Positions 22,988 through 35,900 are shown, numbered from the stretch's first letter. The stretch: 64,000 bases of DNA from Trichoplax adhaerens (GCF_000150275.1 NW_002060943.1:2694462-2758461), one strand, 5' to 3'. Notes: generated by a model not told the origin, from the letters alone. Translations and numbers: made by a program.

Positions 22988-24655
22988 ATGCATTGGTTTC
23001 GAAGAGGATATTGTTGTGTATGGATGACGGTAATTATTATAACATTTCTGCATTTGACATGGATTCAGATTATCAGTCTTAAGAGTAATCATGATCGATT
23101 GAATATTATAACAACAGAACCTACTTGGGTTTATTCCAATATATCAAGATATCTGCCAAGCTATATAGTATCCAGCCATCATACTCAAGCTACAAATAAA
23201 ATTAAGGCAAACGATTTAAGGGTTTATCGTGATACTATCTACGAGATGTATCTTGCTTTTCGTATGCCTAAGAATACTCTAAGCCCAATTGTCCATTTCG
23301 ATTTGAGCAAAGATCCGGTGAAAATCAATTATCTACGAAAGATTTTCGCCCATTTAAACTACTTTGGAGCCAAATCAGTTATGCTACAATATGATGATTC
23401 TTTCCCATTTGCAGGCAATTTGAGTTTAGCTCGATCACCTCATAGTTATACTATTGACGACGTCAAAGATATTTTAGCCCATGCTTCTAAAAATAAGTTT
23501 AACATAATACCATACATTCAAGTTATTGGTCAAATGGAATATTTATTACAACATCATCAATTCCATGACATCAGGAGTGATTCATTTCCACGCCAGACAA
23601 TTTGCCCATGTAGTAATCGAAGTGTTACTATTATAAAAGAGATAATACGACAAATTATGGATTTACATAAGAACGCTAAAGCTATTCATATCGGCGGTCA
23701 TGACTTTTATAATTCACGTTTAACTTGTAATCGTTGCAAAGGCCAACATTTAAATGAAAATCAAGTTTATGTCGAATATATTGTTAAGATATGTAAATAT
23801 ATCAAGCAACATTTTCCAGAAATGACCATCTTGATGTGGGATAATCGCTTAAGGAGTATGACAGCTAACGAAATGGAACCTCTGAAAGATTTAGTAGAAC
23901 CAATGGTTCTAGATTTTCATCCCGACGTTACTCATATCCTCGATCAGCCACAGTGGAAAAGGTATAAATCATTATTTCATCAAATATGGGGTGCCACAGC
24001 ATATAAAGGTGCTGAAGAATGCGACGATAACTTTGTTCCAACGGTTAAGCGACTAAGTAACACGATCACATGGGCTAGATTACTCGACGGCTTAAGAAGA
24101 ACTGGTTTAAAAGTAGGAGGTATCTCTTTAATGGGTTTCTCTCGTCCAACTTATTCTCTACCTACATGTCAGATTTTACCCGCGAGTATTCCTACTCTTT
24201 TGCTTATGGCCCTAGCTGTTAGAGTTAATGCATACCATAAATATGTTAATAGTGAAGCTGCTATTTGTACCTTGAGATGCAATGACTACTTTCATGTAGA
24301 GCTAACTGAAGACTACACAGTCGAAACATGTAGTCGAATGCCAGCTCGTCAGAGCTATCGATTATTATCCATACTTCGGGTATTAAAAAGTCGTATTTCT
24401 AACTTGTTTGCCAAACTAGGCAATAATCGAAATCTTCTTGGTAATCAGCAGTACAAGGTATTAGTAATAGACGAATTAATCTACCTTCAGAGTGCGTTAA
24501 AAAGCCTAAATAGGGAAACTCGACTAGCATTTAAGGAAGTCTACTATAATCACACTATCGAAGAATGGCATTATCGTCATATTCGACCTCTCAAAAATTT
24601 AATAGATGACTTTTACTGGCATATGTTACATACGCGCATTATTTTACAGCCATAG
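22988..24655 (+). CDS. Hexosaminidase-D/GH20-like type II membrane protein, copy 2 (probable pseudoenzyme)
   Basis: Intronless, 555 residues from the ATG at 22988 (MHWFRRG..). I prefer this start to the upstream ATG at 22937 because it lines up with copy 1's MQRFRRG and places the membrane helix at the same spot. It has the same layout as copy 1: membrane anchor, GH20-like barrel, C-terminal extension ending ..EEWHYRHIRPL. Catalytic Asp-Glu is again replaced (HIGGHDFY, His238-Asp239) and the pocket is GFSR. The N-terminal ~100 and C-terminal ~155 residues differ clearly from copy 1, while the middle is almost identical, pointing to gene conversion. Retention of two intact frames argues that both proteins are used. 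Confidence 0.88.
   Translation: MHWFRRGYCCVWMTVIIITFLHLTWIQIISLKSNHDRLNIITTEPTWVYSNISRYLPSYIVSSHHTQATNKIKANDLRVYRDTIYEMYLAFRMPKNTLSPIVHFDLSKDPVKINYLRKIFAHLNYFGAKSVMLQYDDSFPFAGNLSLARSPHSYTIDDVKDILAHASKNKFNIIPYIQVIGQMEYLLQHHQFHDIRSDSFPRQTICPCSNRSVTIIKEIIRQIMDLHKNAKAIHIGGHDFYNSRLTCNRCKGQHLNENQVYVEYIVKICKYIKQHFPEMTILMWDNRLRSMTANEMEPLKDLVEPMVLDFHPDVTHILDQPQWKRYKSLFHQIWGATAYKGAEECDDNFVPTVKRLSNTITWARLLDGLRRTGLKVGGISLMGFSRPTYSLPTCQILPASIPTLLLMALAVRVNAYHKYVNSEAAICTLRCNDYFHVELTEDYTVETCSRMPARQSYRLLSILRVLKSRISNLFAKLGNNRNLLGNQQYKVLVIDELIYLQSALKSLNRETRLAFKEVYYNHTIEEWHYRHIRPLKNLIDDFYWHMLHTRIILQP
23291..24193 (+). repeat. Homogenised core shared with copy 1 (903 bp)
   Basis: Partner of 19578-20480 at an exact offset of 3713 bases. 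The right edge is abrupt: identity runs to ..GCGAGTATTCCT and breaks at the next codon. Confidence 0.9.
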
Positions 24656-26639
24656 TAGCGCAACAGTTTTAATTTGTAGTCGCTAATGAGCTTTTTTCTG
24701 GTACAGCAATACTTTTACCACTGTAATTATTGTAAAACAAGTTTCTGCTTTGCGTTATAATAATAGTTGGTTTTGAAATTATAAAACACCTGATATTAAG
24801 TAAAATTTGGATAATCTAAAGCTTCGGTACGAGTATCTTGGCGCGACTTTAGATGTGAAAACTTCATTAGAATATGTAAATTGCCATCGCAAATTATTAT
24901 ACCATTGGCAGAAATAGTTGATTTTTCATCTTTGAAAAAGTAATATAAAAATTTGAAGAATCAACTTAGTATCATTATGAGAGTACTTTTATACATTAAA
25001 ATTTATAAACTTTACGTAAATCTGGAGAATTAAATTCTTACGTTATACATATGTAATATTTATTAGATATTGATGTTATATCGTATAGACATTTTATTAG
25101 TTCTTGAGATGCGTTATTAAATTCCCTCTCAAGTTATGGAAAGCTTAATGTGAAATTATGAAGCCTCATCAATCTATGTGTCATTGCTCATTCTTACTTT
25201 TATGACTTCTCGATAGATTAAATTTAATTTATCGAAACGATAAAACCTGTTACTTTGTTATGCTTATACGATAGAAATAGTGAACGCTACTCCATTTTTC
25301 GAACGGCTATATGGCTTTATATGTATCAGCTTGGTAACGAAATTTATACGGATATTCAAGTAATCAAATATGTTTTCGTGGCTTAATTTGTGTGACATGA
25401 CTATAGATTGGATAATACTTGGTTTGGTTTATCAAGCGAAAGAAGAACATAATTAACAATTTTGATCATTAATATATGGCCAGCACTACAAAAACTACCG
25501 TGCATTGCTATATTTACATAAACAATATTACATGAATAATAATTTTATGCACGAAACATAGCAGAAGATACAAAATCTCATGCAGGGTTATACCGCATTC
25601 TAAAATCATCTGTTATTTACAGATATTATGATTCAGTTCTTCAAGCCCTAGTCTCATTCAATAGGCAAGCTTGAAGTTAAGACTATACTATTCAATGAAT
25701 CTTATAATAAAACAAATCCTTATCAAAGTCAGTTAGCAAGCGAATTATCAAGTTTTTACGGCTCTTATACGATAGTTTAAACCAAGACAATTACCATGTG
25801 GCAATCTAGTATTGATTTCAGATTTCTGTAATTCAATAATAAGAAAGAAATGATCTAGTGGATTTCGTCGGTAAGCAACTATTAAGGAGTTGAAGCCAGA
25901 AGTGTTTAGCATGTTTACTGTAAATTCTGTAATCCGCGATCGGCAAGAAAACATGTTTCAACTAAAAATGATAAATTTTGAAGGAGATTATAATAGTAAC
26001 AAATGACAATGGCTAAAAAAGTCATCCTGAAAACAAATATTCGCTAGATACTATCACAGTCTAGAATAAATTTTGTAAATAGGTATCGAATTTACGCTAC
26101 AAAATCCGTTAAATTACATCAGTATTAGTTCATTTTTGTTAATTGTATCAATCACGTTAACTCAAGCTATAAATATTCGCCATCTAAAACCGCCATCGAA
26201 ATAGCTTACCTTGCATTAGGCCAGAATTAATGAATTAATATTATCTCATATTTCAAAATAGAAGGATAAAATCTGTTAAATCAATCAGTTTTTTTAATTA
26301 ATATACATATAATACACATATGGTCAAATCATAATTACTTATTTAATACTTGATTTTATAAATAGTATCACACAGTTTCGATTCTCAACTGAATCAAAAT
26401 TAAGAAATCGATCTTTGACGTGCATAAAAATTACATAAAAGAATTATTGTCTAATTGCCGTAGTCTCATCACTTAGAATTAGCATTACGATTATTAATCA
26501 CTAATTGTTTTTACAATAGTCTATCTCAATTTATAGTGCTACTAACACTGAAGTAATAAATTCTTGATCAATAGCGCTATGATAAAAGGCTTAATGAATC
26601 AAAAGAAGTATATCAGAAATGCTTTAGGAAGCTATTTGC
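24656..26639. other. No gene recognised
   Basis: 3' flank of copy 2 followed by AT-rich sequence. A 68-codon minus-strand frame (25954-25748) shows no motif and no splice partner. Confidence 0.45.
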
Positions 26640-26706
26640 ATTTACCATTTCCGTATTGTAGAGCTAGCAAATAATTTGCTAGCTCTACAATACGGAAATG
26701 GTAAAT
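26640..26706. repeat. Near-perfect 67-nt palindrome (33-bp arms, 1-nt spacer)
   Basis: Arm 1 (26640-26672) contains TTTACCATTTCCGTATTG and AGAGCTAGCAAAT. Arm 2 (26674-26706) is its exact reverse complement. There are no mismatches and the single unpaired base is 26673. No target-site duplication is evident. As DNA it could extrude a cruciform; as RNA it would form an uninterrupted hairpin. Confidence 0.95.
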
Positions 26707-29139
26707 TAATATTGACGTAGACATCTTGACGCGGTCAACTTCAGTAAACAAAGTCAAAAATTAGTCAAAGGACAGAGTTACACTATGATTAATTCAAATT
26801 ATGCTGACTACCCAGTTAAAGAGTGGTTCTTTACCTTTTATTTATGATATTAATATACGGTATATTTCCAAATTCAATCGTCATCGCGGCGACTATGATT
26901 ATTTTTAGACTTATGTTAATAGAAATGATTAGTTTAAGAATATTCATGATACATAATTAACTCAAGTAAGGACTACTAGATGTACCTATATCAAATAGTT
27001 CGTAGCTCAAATTAAATTTGGTTACTTTTTGGTCATAATTCAATATTATCGATGAATTTCACTCAATAAAATAAAATACAATTTAAGCATGAACATTTAC
27101 CATTCATGATGTCTCCAAACAAACTATCAAATTCGATTTAATTGTTAGTTGTAAAGCAAAAACAACACTGTTCATGCTAAAAATATCTACTATTCAATGA
27201 TCAAAGTCTGAATAAAGATTTTTTCTATTAAACTGAATGTCTTTGTTTTATTTCTACCCAACCAGTTTACTAGCCTCGTAATAAACGCTTGATATTTTAT
27301 AGTCAATAAAGAATCTTAACCCTGCAAAGAAATGCCAAAAATAAACTGGTTTAATCACAGAGAGATTTTTCTGCTTGTTCGACCTTTTATTGGATAATGA
27401 TAATATTCAATTGAAGATATCAACTAATATGTCTAAAATTTTTTGACTGGAATTGATACAATTTAGCCCCTTTAATTACGCGTAGCTGTAGTTGACATTA
27501 GTAATGAAAAGAGTACTCGTTTTCCATACTATCATAGTAAATAACATCAGGTCGATATTATTGGAAATTAAGAAACGAAAATATCGTTTTATTGTTGCGA
27601 TCAATTGTGTCGAAAAAAGATTTGTCGCATTCTATTTATTAATTTTAATTAAATAATGGATGAAACAAAATGCACAAAGTTTTCATATATTTCAATTTTA
27701 TTGGTCATTTTGCGACTAAAAATATGAAAGGATTTCAATGTACGTTATTAAACTACTTCTAACAAGATTAATTTAGTTTATTAAACTAAATTTGTCCTAA
27801 TGAGAGCTTACTGTAGGTAATTGATTAATCTTTACCATTGATCTTTGCAATCATCCATGATTATGAAGCTATAGATAGAGCTTTGTATTTTTGCTAGAGT
27901 ATCAATTTCACAATTGGTATGACGATCGTCATTCTTTCAACAGCTGCATTACGGTACAATGGGCTGCTATAACGAAGTATTTCGATTTGTATGACATTAA
28001 CTCAATTAATTTAGGAAAGTGTTGTATTATGTAATATTATGATTGAAGCCCTGTTATCACTTTAAACAAGCAAAAGACCAGCAGAATTTAGAAGCAACTA
28101 TCCAAATATTTATCTAGATAAGTTATTTAATAAAGTCATTGCATTAAATAGGCATATACCGAATTCATTCACAAAATTTGTTAAGTTTGATAGTATTACT
28201 ACAAACAAACTCTATAAATGCAATTAAAGCACAAATAAGCCACTAAAAATTTCTGACATTGGTAGGTATTAAAATCTACTGTGAGTGTTATAAGTTAATG
28301 TATTGCAAAACTTAAAATCTATAGTATATCGGTATGATACAGAAATAATTCGACAGAATCTTTCCTTTTTATTCATAAACACTATATAAATAGAAACTAG
28401 AAGGCTGCAGTCATATAGTAATAGTAGCTTATTACAGCAATTATATTTTATCAATAACAAAATTTTCTGATCTTTTTCGCGACCGCTTAAAGAATATTAG
28501 TAATAGTCTTAATCGTAAGATATCTTATGAATCGATATTAGTAAAGAATACTAATTTTATTTTATAATTCAAAGTTGTTAAAAAAATTCGTTTAGTAATA
28601 CTGATTGTATTAAATGCATTTCCATACTGTAATTGTCATCGTAGTATACTCGTATACATATGCTGCGGCTAATAATCGAAACTCTTTAACTTAGCATTTA
28701 TTTAAAACATTGACCAATATAACATTAATTAATGATGACTTATTTGAATAAATTATCATTCTTAACAATTCTTACTCAACTAATCAACGTTATTTTTAGA
28801 ATGAGGGAAATTTCATTTGAAGTTAGTATGATTCAGTAACCTTACCTAAATTAGATCAACCTTGGATCTATTCTATCAAAGCATCAATATATTGATTCTC
28901 CACAGTATTTAATAGGATATGTGCTGTATTAAATGGCCTGGTGTAGTAAATTGTAGTTAGGTATTATTTACGCGTAGCACACTACTGGTCTTTTGGAAGT
29001 TAAATTGTATATGTTACGGTATACAATGTATTATTATTTCACCATTAAAATATCTAGATATATGATCCTTAGTGCATCCTATACATTTAAATCAAGTTTT
29101 GAAAGTTTACTGATTCAGCACTGTAATGGGGTAGAATAA
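26707..29139. other. No gene recognised
   Basis: AT-rich and dense in stop codons on both strands. No exon with paired splice sites, RNA gene or ordered repeat was found. Confidence 0.45.
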
Positions 29140-29440
29140 ATTGGTATAGGTAAATTTGGTAGTCATCGCAGATTTACATGTACTGATGCGTTTGAATAAA
29201 AAAATAGATTTCTATTGAGTACTATAAATCGCAGAAGATTGAAGGCAACTACTGTAAATCGAGATGTAAGCTGCCGTAAAGTAACATGACTAAAATTGGT
29301 AGCGCTAACAGTTATAATAACTAGTCGGGTCAGTACCGCAACAGCTGAGATAGAAACATAAAAATTAGCGATATTTATGTCTTTGGAATGAAAAGACTTT
29401 AAGTGTGGTATAAAGTTATAAATCTGAGATAGATTTCACT
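29140..29440 (+). repeat. Interspersed repeat family, copy C
   Basis: Shares ordered blocks with 34724-35050 and 57995-58330. The clearest is TAAATCGAGATGTAAGCTGCCG followed by TAAAGTAACATG, which corresponds to GGTAGATCAACGTGCAAGCTG.. in the 58-kb copy. AAATTAGCGATATTTATG also recurs. The copies are well diverged. Confidence 0.4.
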
Positions 29441-30640
29441 TACTATATGTATATATAATTAGCAAAATAACTGTTTGACATCGCCGTAAATTTGAATGCC
29501 ATAACTTTTAATGATATGTTTTTTTTCATAAATTAAAAAAACTCTTATGAGTGATAAAAAACCAGCTGATAACCAAAAGATTAATTTGGTCAAGGTCATG
29601 GTTTAGACGCAATTTTAGTTTTTCCTTTTCTATTAATCATATTTACGAGGTAATAGTAATGTCGGTCAATCTATGAAACGAAGTGATATAGTATCGGCTA
29701 GCGTTCTAAGCATATAATAATGTTCTTTTAAATTTCAAATTTTTTCAATTGATTTCTTACTTAACAGAATATGCAATATTTCTTAAGCCAAATAAAGTAA
29801 TTTTCTTTAAAGTATTGGATAAATCATCAGATAGCATACTCTTATATCTATTTAAGATCTGGGCTAACCTCAGCTGGCTTATAAGCTAAATTTTGGTCTG
29901 AGCTAGGAGTAACAATTTTCGGTTTAGACTTATGAAGGATACTGAGAAATAGATGCTATTTCTGGCTTTTAGACCTTAAAATTTCTATAAATAGGCTGTA
30001 CTAAAATTTGTAAAGTTAGATAGGAATCAGATCACTATCTCCTTTGTGGCAACAAAACTGCTTAAATCAGCTATACGTGGATAATACAAAGAACGCTATT
30101 TCTGTTGGATGATTTCTAAAACAGGAAAGGCAAAGTTCAGATAACCATTGAAACCAGAAAGCATGATTAAAATGCCTATATCTTGAGTTATAAATTTTAA
30201 GAGTAGAATGTAAAGAATAGCATAGATCCACACTACATCCTGCTATACTTGTAGGTCAAATCGTAATACTGAACAAGTGTATACTTGTAGCACAGCGAGA
30301 CTTATCGGAATAGTCCTCAGTATAAGAACTGATGAATGTAATTCAGTGAAATTTAATACGAAATCGAAGCCTCGTTCTATTATTGCAGAAACTATCTTAT
30401 AGAAAAGTTCTAAGCTCTTTTAGTAAGACCACACTATCGTAGTAGAAATGGAAATAAGATTGGTAGTGTAAAAGGTAGGAAAAGTGTTGTTATAGCTTCA
30501 TGCTACTATGAATTATTGCACGCGATAAATTAATTTTCAAAGACTTTTTCCAGTTTTTTATGAGTGATAGTCTGCATCAAAGCACAAATAACGTTATCAT
30601 TGTTACTAGGGAAAAACAAATGATCCTGTATTACGATAGT
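29441..30640. other. No gene recognised
   Basis: The part around 30190-30260 (TTTTAAGAGTAGAATGTAAAG.., CACTACATCCTG) loosely resembles 58410-58460, so the interspersed repeat may extend here. An isolated 19-codon ATG frame at 29547-29606 is listed under rejected items. Confidence 0.4.
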
Positions 30641-30809
30641 TTAAGCAATTGATTTATCTACTATGAACGGAAGGATAATCACTTGTTTTTTCCTCTGTTG
30701 TTTACTCATTACAATACAATAAATAGATTTATGGCTCCACCTTCCACACAAAATAGAATTTAATTCAGTGTTGGTACAGAGCCGAAAGTAGCAGCAAATA
30801 ATGAAGCAT

Positions 30810-31307
30810 TTTCCATCTAATAGATCCCTTGAAATTTTCTCAGCTTGATTACTTTGTAAACAAGGTTGAATCATTTTTATTGACGTAGAAGTAGATATTG
30901 TTCTGATTTCAAAACTTATGTTACAATAATATAATTATCTACATGAAATTGTGCGTTAACTTTAAACACTCATTCTGCATATTCGGCCAAGGATTATGTA
31001 CGCGTACTTTTATTGAATAGGCGGTGGCGGCAAAGGATTTATTTATAAGTACATCTACCGTCCAATCTAGATGGCAATTAAGAAAACGTGCCGACTATGC
31101 TTATGTTTTCATTATGCTTACTGTACTTGGTTGCATGGCCTAAATTTGTTATTTCTTGGACAAACCAATGACGTCAGGTAAGATTCCAATGTCGATTAAA
31201 AACGATAAAATATTGAGTGAAAACTTGTCTTTAGCATATGAGAGAACATTCTTAATCAATTCGGCGATAGCGTTGGCTTCTATTTGCTCATTTATCAATG
31301 AAGAAAC
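30810..31307 (-). CDS. COMM-domain-like (COMMD family) gene fragment, model incomplete
   Basis: COMMD proteins act in the CCC/Commander endosomal recycling complex. Minus-strand block 31307-31149 follows a TAG acceptor and encodes a helical stretch (..IEANAIAELIKNVLSYAKDK..ILPDVIGL) resembling the helices before a COMM domain. Block 31094-30939, also after an acceptor, contains LDWTVDVLINKSFAATA, which resembles the COMM signature (LDWRVDV.. followed by SS). A third open stretch from about 30890 (NQAEKISRDLLDGK) could be the COMM C-terminal helix. The first two blocks do not join in phase with a normal-sized intron, and each ends in a stop. This is either a gene with exons I have not placed or a decaying copy. 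Confidence 0.35.
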
Positions 31308-31551
31308 CTATATCTAGATAGTTCCTATTAAACTCTGCTGTAAAGCATCGGAATTAAAATCTACTTGATAAATAGACGATAGAGGACAAGGAAGATTTCC
31401 TCTAATAATTAATTCAATCAGTCATCGTTAGTATAAAGAAATATTCGTGTTCTACGGAGGGAAATATGTGTTAATTTACTCATGAGCTATCATCGAAACT
31501 AGCAACTGTCTACAACTACACATGGAGATAATATCATTCAGAAAATCGATG

Positions 31552-32660
31552 GGGCTCATAGCGAATTAACATTTTCAGAATCGAACATTTGTAATGTGTT
31601 ACTCGCAAGCATTTGGTACTGGTACTGGACCCTGAGTACCCATTAACACCAATTTTGCAGGGTGCTCAACCTAATTGACTTAGCCGATTCTACACGAAAT
31701 AGGGTGAACACTTCGATCTTTTAGTTATAGCGATTATAGTATCTTAGTTATCTTAAAATAATCTTAATCTCTTTATATCATTTCTATAATTAATAGTAGT
31801 TCTATGATAAATAAAAATTTAGTCTAGCTTTGGTTAGTAAAATCAGTGCAAATATCCTGTTGTCATTATTCATAATCCACTATGATCAACAATCTACAGT
31901 ATATTTTTTCAATCTTGATATTACTGATAGAGCAAGGAATTGAAACTACGCTATCTACTGTTTAATCCAATAATTATCAATCATGGTCGGCTTTAAAAAG
32001 TATCAGTAACTAATTTTATAGCCTATAGCTGGGGATAGATGGCCGATTAATTGATCCAATTAAAAATTGATCAATATTCATATTGATCCATGAAAAGGAA
32101 AAGAAGATGATAATAGATACTTCATTGATCAAATATCATTTAAATTATTTTCACAAACGCTAGTTTTTACCTTGATAGTAAAAGTAACGTTATATCTTCC
32201 ATTTTTCATTTAACAGCTTCTCTGTGATTCTTCTAATGTATCTTTTTGGACTGATGCAATCTTGACTAAAATTGCCACTTGGCTTCCTTGAAAATCTCGT
32301 CAATACTAACAAGGAATCGATAACACCTCTAGAAGGCTCTCATCTAGACAGTATTTCTTGACATCTGAAGTTGATCTATTCACATTTAAAAATTTATAGC
32401 AGATAATCCATTGAGCCTCTTATGTTTATAGTCAACCGATTGAGCAAATGGCAATTATTTCATAAATTTAAAGGCTTCTAATATCTTGTAACTAAATTTA
32501 CATTTAACAATCAATCTCTCAATCAGCAAGATTTCAATTTGGAACGTTAAACCTTAATGTGCTTTTTTACTTTGGGTAAGCTAATGACAATATGGGCTAC
32601 AGGATTACCGATAACAGCTTGGTCTAGTAATGGGTTTATTCTTATCGTTAGATAATAGAA
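31552..32660 (-). CDS. Unassigned minus-strand exons, gene unknown
   Basis: Several blocks look coding. 31717-31671 (IEVFTLFRVESAKSIR) joins in phase, through a GT..AG intron, to 31631-31571 (VQYQYQMLASNTLQMFD). A block near 32660-32575 reads NPLLDQAVIGNPVAHIVISL.. before GTAAAA. A block near 32450-32330 reads QWIICYKFLNV..KKYCLDESLLEVL, then meets two in-frame stops before further open sequence in the same frame. The parts may belong to one gene upstream of the COMMD-like fragment, running divergently from the LGR gene. I do not recognise the protein, and the stops suggest partial decay. Confidence 0.28.
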
Positions 32661-32937
32661 ATAAATTGGTATTTTAGGCTCTACTAGACCTATTCAGTAT
32701 TAACTGGAAGGGTTGTAAATCGTTCTATCTCAGCCGAATTCGAAAAGCACCGACAAAATCTTTATCTGACAAAAATTTTGCATTAACAATTTCATTTCAA
32801 TAACCGGAACAATTTGTTAATTCGGTATTATTATTGTTTCTGTCTTAACTCGTATTTAATTGTTTATCTTGGTAAAGACAAGACGAATTGGGATTTTACA
32901 TCAATATTTCGTTTACTTAACAAGATTGATTAGAACT

Positions 32938-35900
32938 ATGGCAATATTTTATTTCCCATCTATTTCATTGCAACTAATTGTCTTATGTGGACTAATAACG
33001 ATCCGTGGCATACTATGCTGCCCGGTTGGATGCCAATGTCAGCCAAGTACATCTTGGTGGTGTCATAATGTTAACATCAGTAGCATTGCTCAGGCTGTCA
33101 ATACTAGCCATGTTACCAGATTGTAAGTATAAGCTACATAGTTAACAATGTTGTACAACTCATAAAACAAAGACTAACCATCGGGTAAATAACGTCGTAG
33201 TATTTATTATACTTTTGTTATGATCTTTTTGAAAGTAAGTATTTTGTATCTATGCAATATCTTANNNNNNNNNNNNNNNNNNNNNNNNNNNNNNNNNNNN
33301 NNNNNNNNNNNNNNNGGTTCGATATAAAATAAATGGGTAGGAAAAACTTCATAAAAGAACTAATTCTTAGCGTGGAATTAAATTACATCTATTGTATAAG
33401 TACACTTTCTACAGTGGTAACCGTGTCTCAATAATGGCCATCAGGTAGTCAGTTTATATTCTATACTTGTACTTTTACATTTAAAAGATTACAGAAATGC
33501 ATACTTTCACGTTCTATACTATCTTTAAACGAGACCTTTCAACTTTGATACATACATCATGAATAAATTCTCATTTAACGTAGAAAATAGGTTTTAAGTA
33601 TGAAAAATATCTCTAAATACGAACATTATTTTTAAGGGTAATTGATTTGACATCATAATTTTTACCGATATAGTGACGATTAAAAATGAGTAACTTAATA
33701 AAAATATCGTCAATAAACACCGTCTGACGAACTATTGAAGTAGATCTGGTAAACAATCATATATAGTTACTTTACGATTTCTGTCTTAATCTTGACAAAG
33801 CAGATTAATATTTAGAAAAATAAATTAAGATATGGTACATACATTTCTGTATGAAAAGAGAGCATTTTTTGTTGACGTATATGCCTTAATTTTCAATTAA
33901 TTGATCGATATTATTATCCACTCACCAGCATGACATGACCTAAGCTAATTGATCAATTATTATACAATAGCCATCAATGGATTTAAAATGTACAAATGCT
34001 ACATTTTATTCACGAAAAATTTTCAATTAGTTAAACACTGATTTGAAGACATTATCCATATTCTAAGACGTATCGAATCGAGAAGTTGATGTACAAATGC
34101 TGTTCAAACAATTACGAAGTATGCTCAATACATCTGTAATCAAAGAGATGTATAAAAAATATTCTAAACTATTTAAGATATCGTAGAAATACAGTCACTA
34201 CTGATGCGCAAGATAGAAGATACTGTCCTTCTAAATATTTCATAGCATCACTTTGATCAATTTATACATGACGGTTATAACCATAAATATCTAAACTATA
34301 GGATGTTCTTGTTATAAAAATACTGTAACTACTGGTACATAACATAGCTTTAAGGTCTATTATGAATTGGTAATGTTTGTTCTACTACAGTAATCTATTT
34401 CTACAGTGCCGTCAGGATAGTAATAGTCTCGAGCATAAGGTAAGAAAGTAGCTTTATTTTACTGCACGGACAGGAATAAAGGCCGAAATTGTATACCAGT
34501 ATATAGGCGTAATTGGCAGTGTAATGGAAATATAAGTGACATTTTAAATGTCTCATAGTATCACTTAGTAGATTTTTAACTTGACGGTAATATCTATAAG
34601 TATCTAAATTATGGAATCTTTTTTAAATAATAATAAGCAGCATCGATAAAGAATTATTTTTAGAATCCCACTAAATATTATACTAAATGTTCATTCAATG
34701 AACTAGGCGAATACTGTCGTTTGTACCTGTGATGGAGGGTTCAAAGAGTCTGCAGACATGGACTCCTTAGGTATTTCACAATAATGATACAAGGGCTTAT
34801 TAGAAAAACAGATATTTATTGTAGAGAATAACTAGGTACAGTGTGATAGTTACTGGTAGATCAGTGTATAAGCTGTCGTGAAGTAACTCGTGCAAATACT
34901 AACACTAACAAGTGCAACTGAACAAATCTGAGGCAAAATCTTCAGCATTCATAGTTTTAGAAAGAGAACACATACTGAGGGCAGGATTGTAGAATTAAAT
35001 ACATCATATGCCATAAACAGGCTATATAATAGTAATTGCAGGAAATAGCAGAGATTAAAGTATTAATATAGCAATTTTCGAGATTTTTCATTACTATAAA
35101 ATATAGAAATAGTATCGGTAATGCTATTCAGTAAGTATAAGATTCAATTATTGTAAATCAAAATCATACAATTTCATTTGGTAACTTTAAACTATTCGAG
35201 ATCTGTTGAATACATAGATCAAAATCTATAGAATATTCACACATTAATTCTGTTGTAACTTAGAGCTTACTCTTGCCTTCACAATCTATTAAACTATCTT
35301 AAATTCTTGAAATAGAACAGGACAGTATTCGTGAAAATATCTTTGACAATTTTGTTGGTAATGGTGCGTGTATTTTATTGCAGTAGCAATTTCAGTATTG
35401 CCATCTTCCATTTTAAATCTATAATATTATACGAATACAGAAAGAAAATATCCGCAAAGCCCTCTTAACAATTTCATTAGATATCAAACAAAGTTATTAA
35501 ATTTGGTATGACCATCTTAGTAATGCTGTTTGAAATATTTATCCTATTGGATATTTCTTTAGAATAATAGGAAGCCACGTTTATAAATCAGCCTTTATAA
35601 TCTCATTAACTATTATGAAAATTTTTTATTTCATAGTGATAATATTCTACTATCGTATCTCAGACTTGTAAATATCTGATTCTTTGCAATACAGAAAATG
35701 ATATCCATATAATGTCTTTGATAAACTATATAGAAATTTACTCGAACCACGTATAAAAATTTTCAGTCTTTGCTGTATTTCAAATATAGCAGTGTCCACA
35801 AAATTTCTTTCACGATCTCATTAAGAAACAATACGGAATCTATTTTAGAAACATAGCTCTTGCAATTGCCGTCCAAAGTTTAAAAATTCCATAACAATTT

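Noticed and set aside
26640-26706. Palindrome as a canonical microRNA precursor
   Set aside because: Perfect pairing with a one-base loop lacks the bulges and loop of a miRNA hairpin. Small-RNA data would be needed to reopen this.
29547-29606. Short frame starting MSDKKPADNQKINL, reminiscent of a SUMO N-terminus
   Set aside because: It stops after 19 codons and nothing in the next kilobase continues a ubiquitin-like fold.
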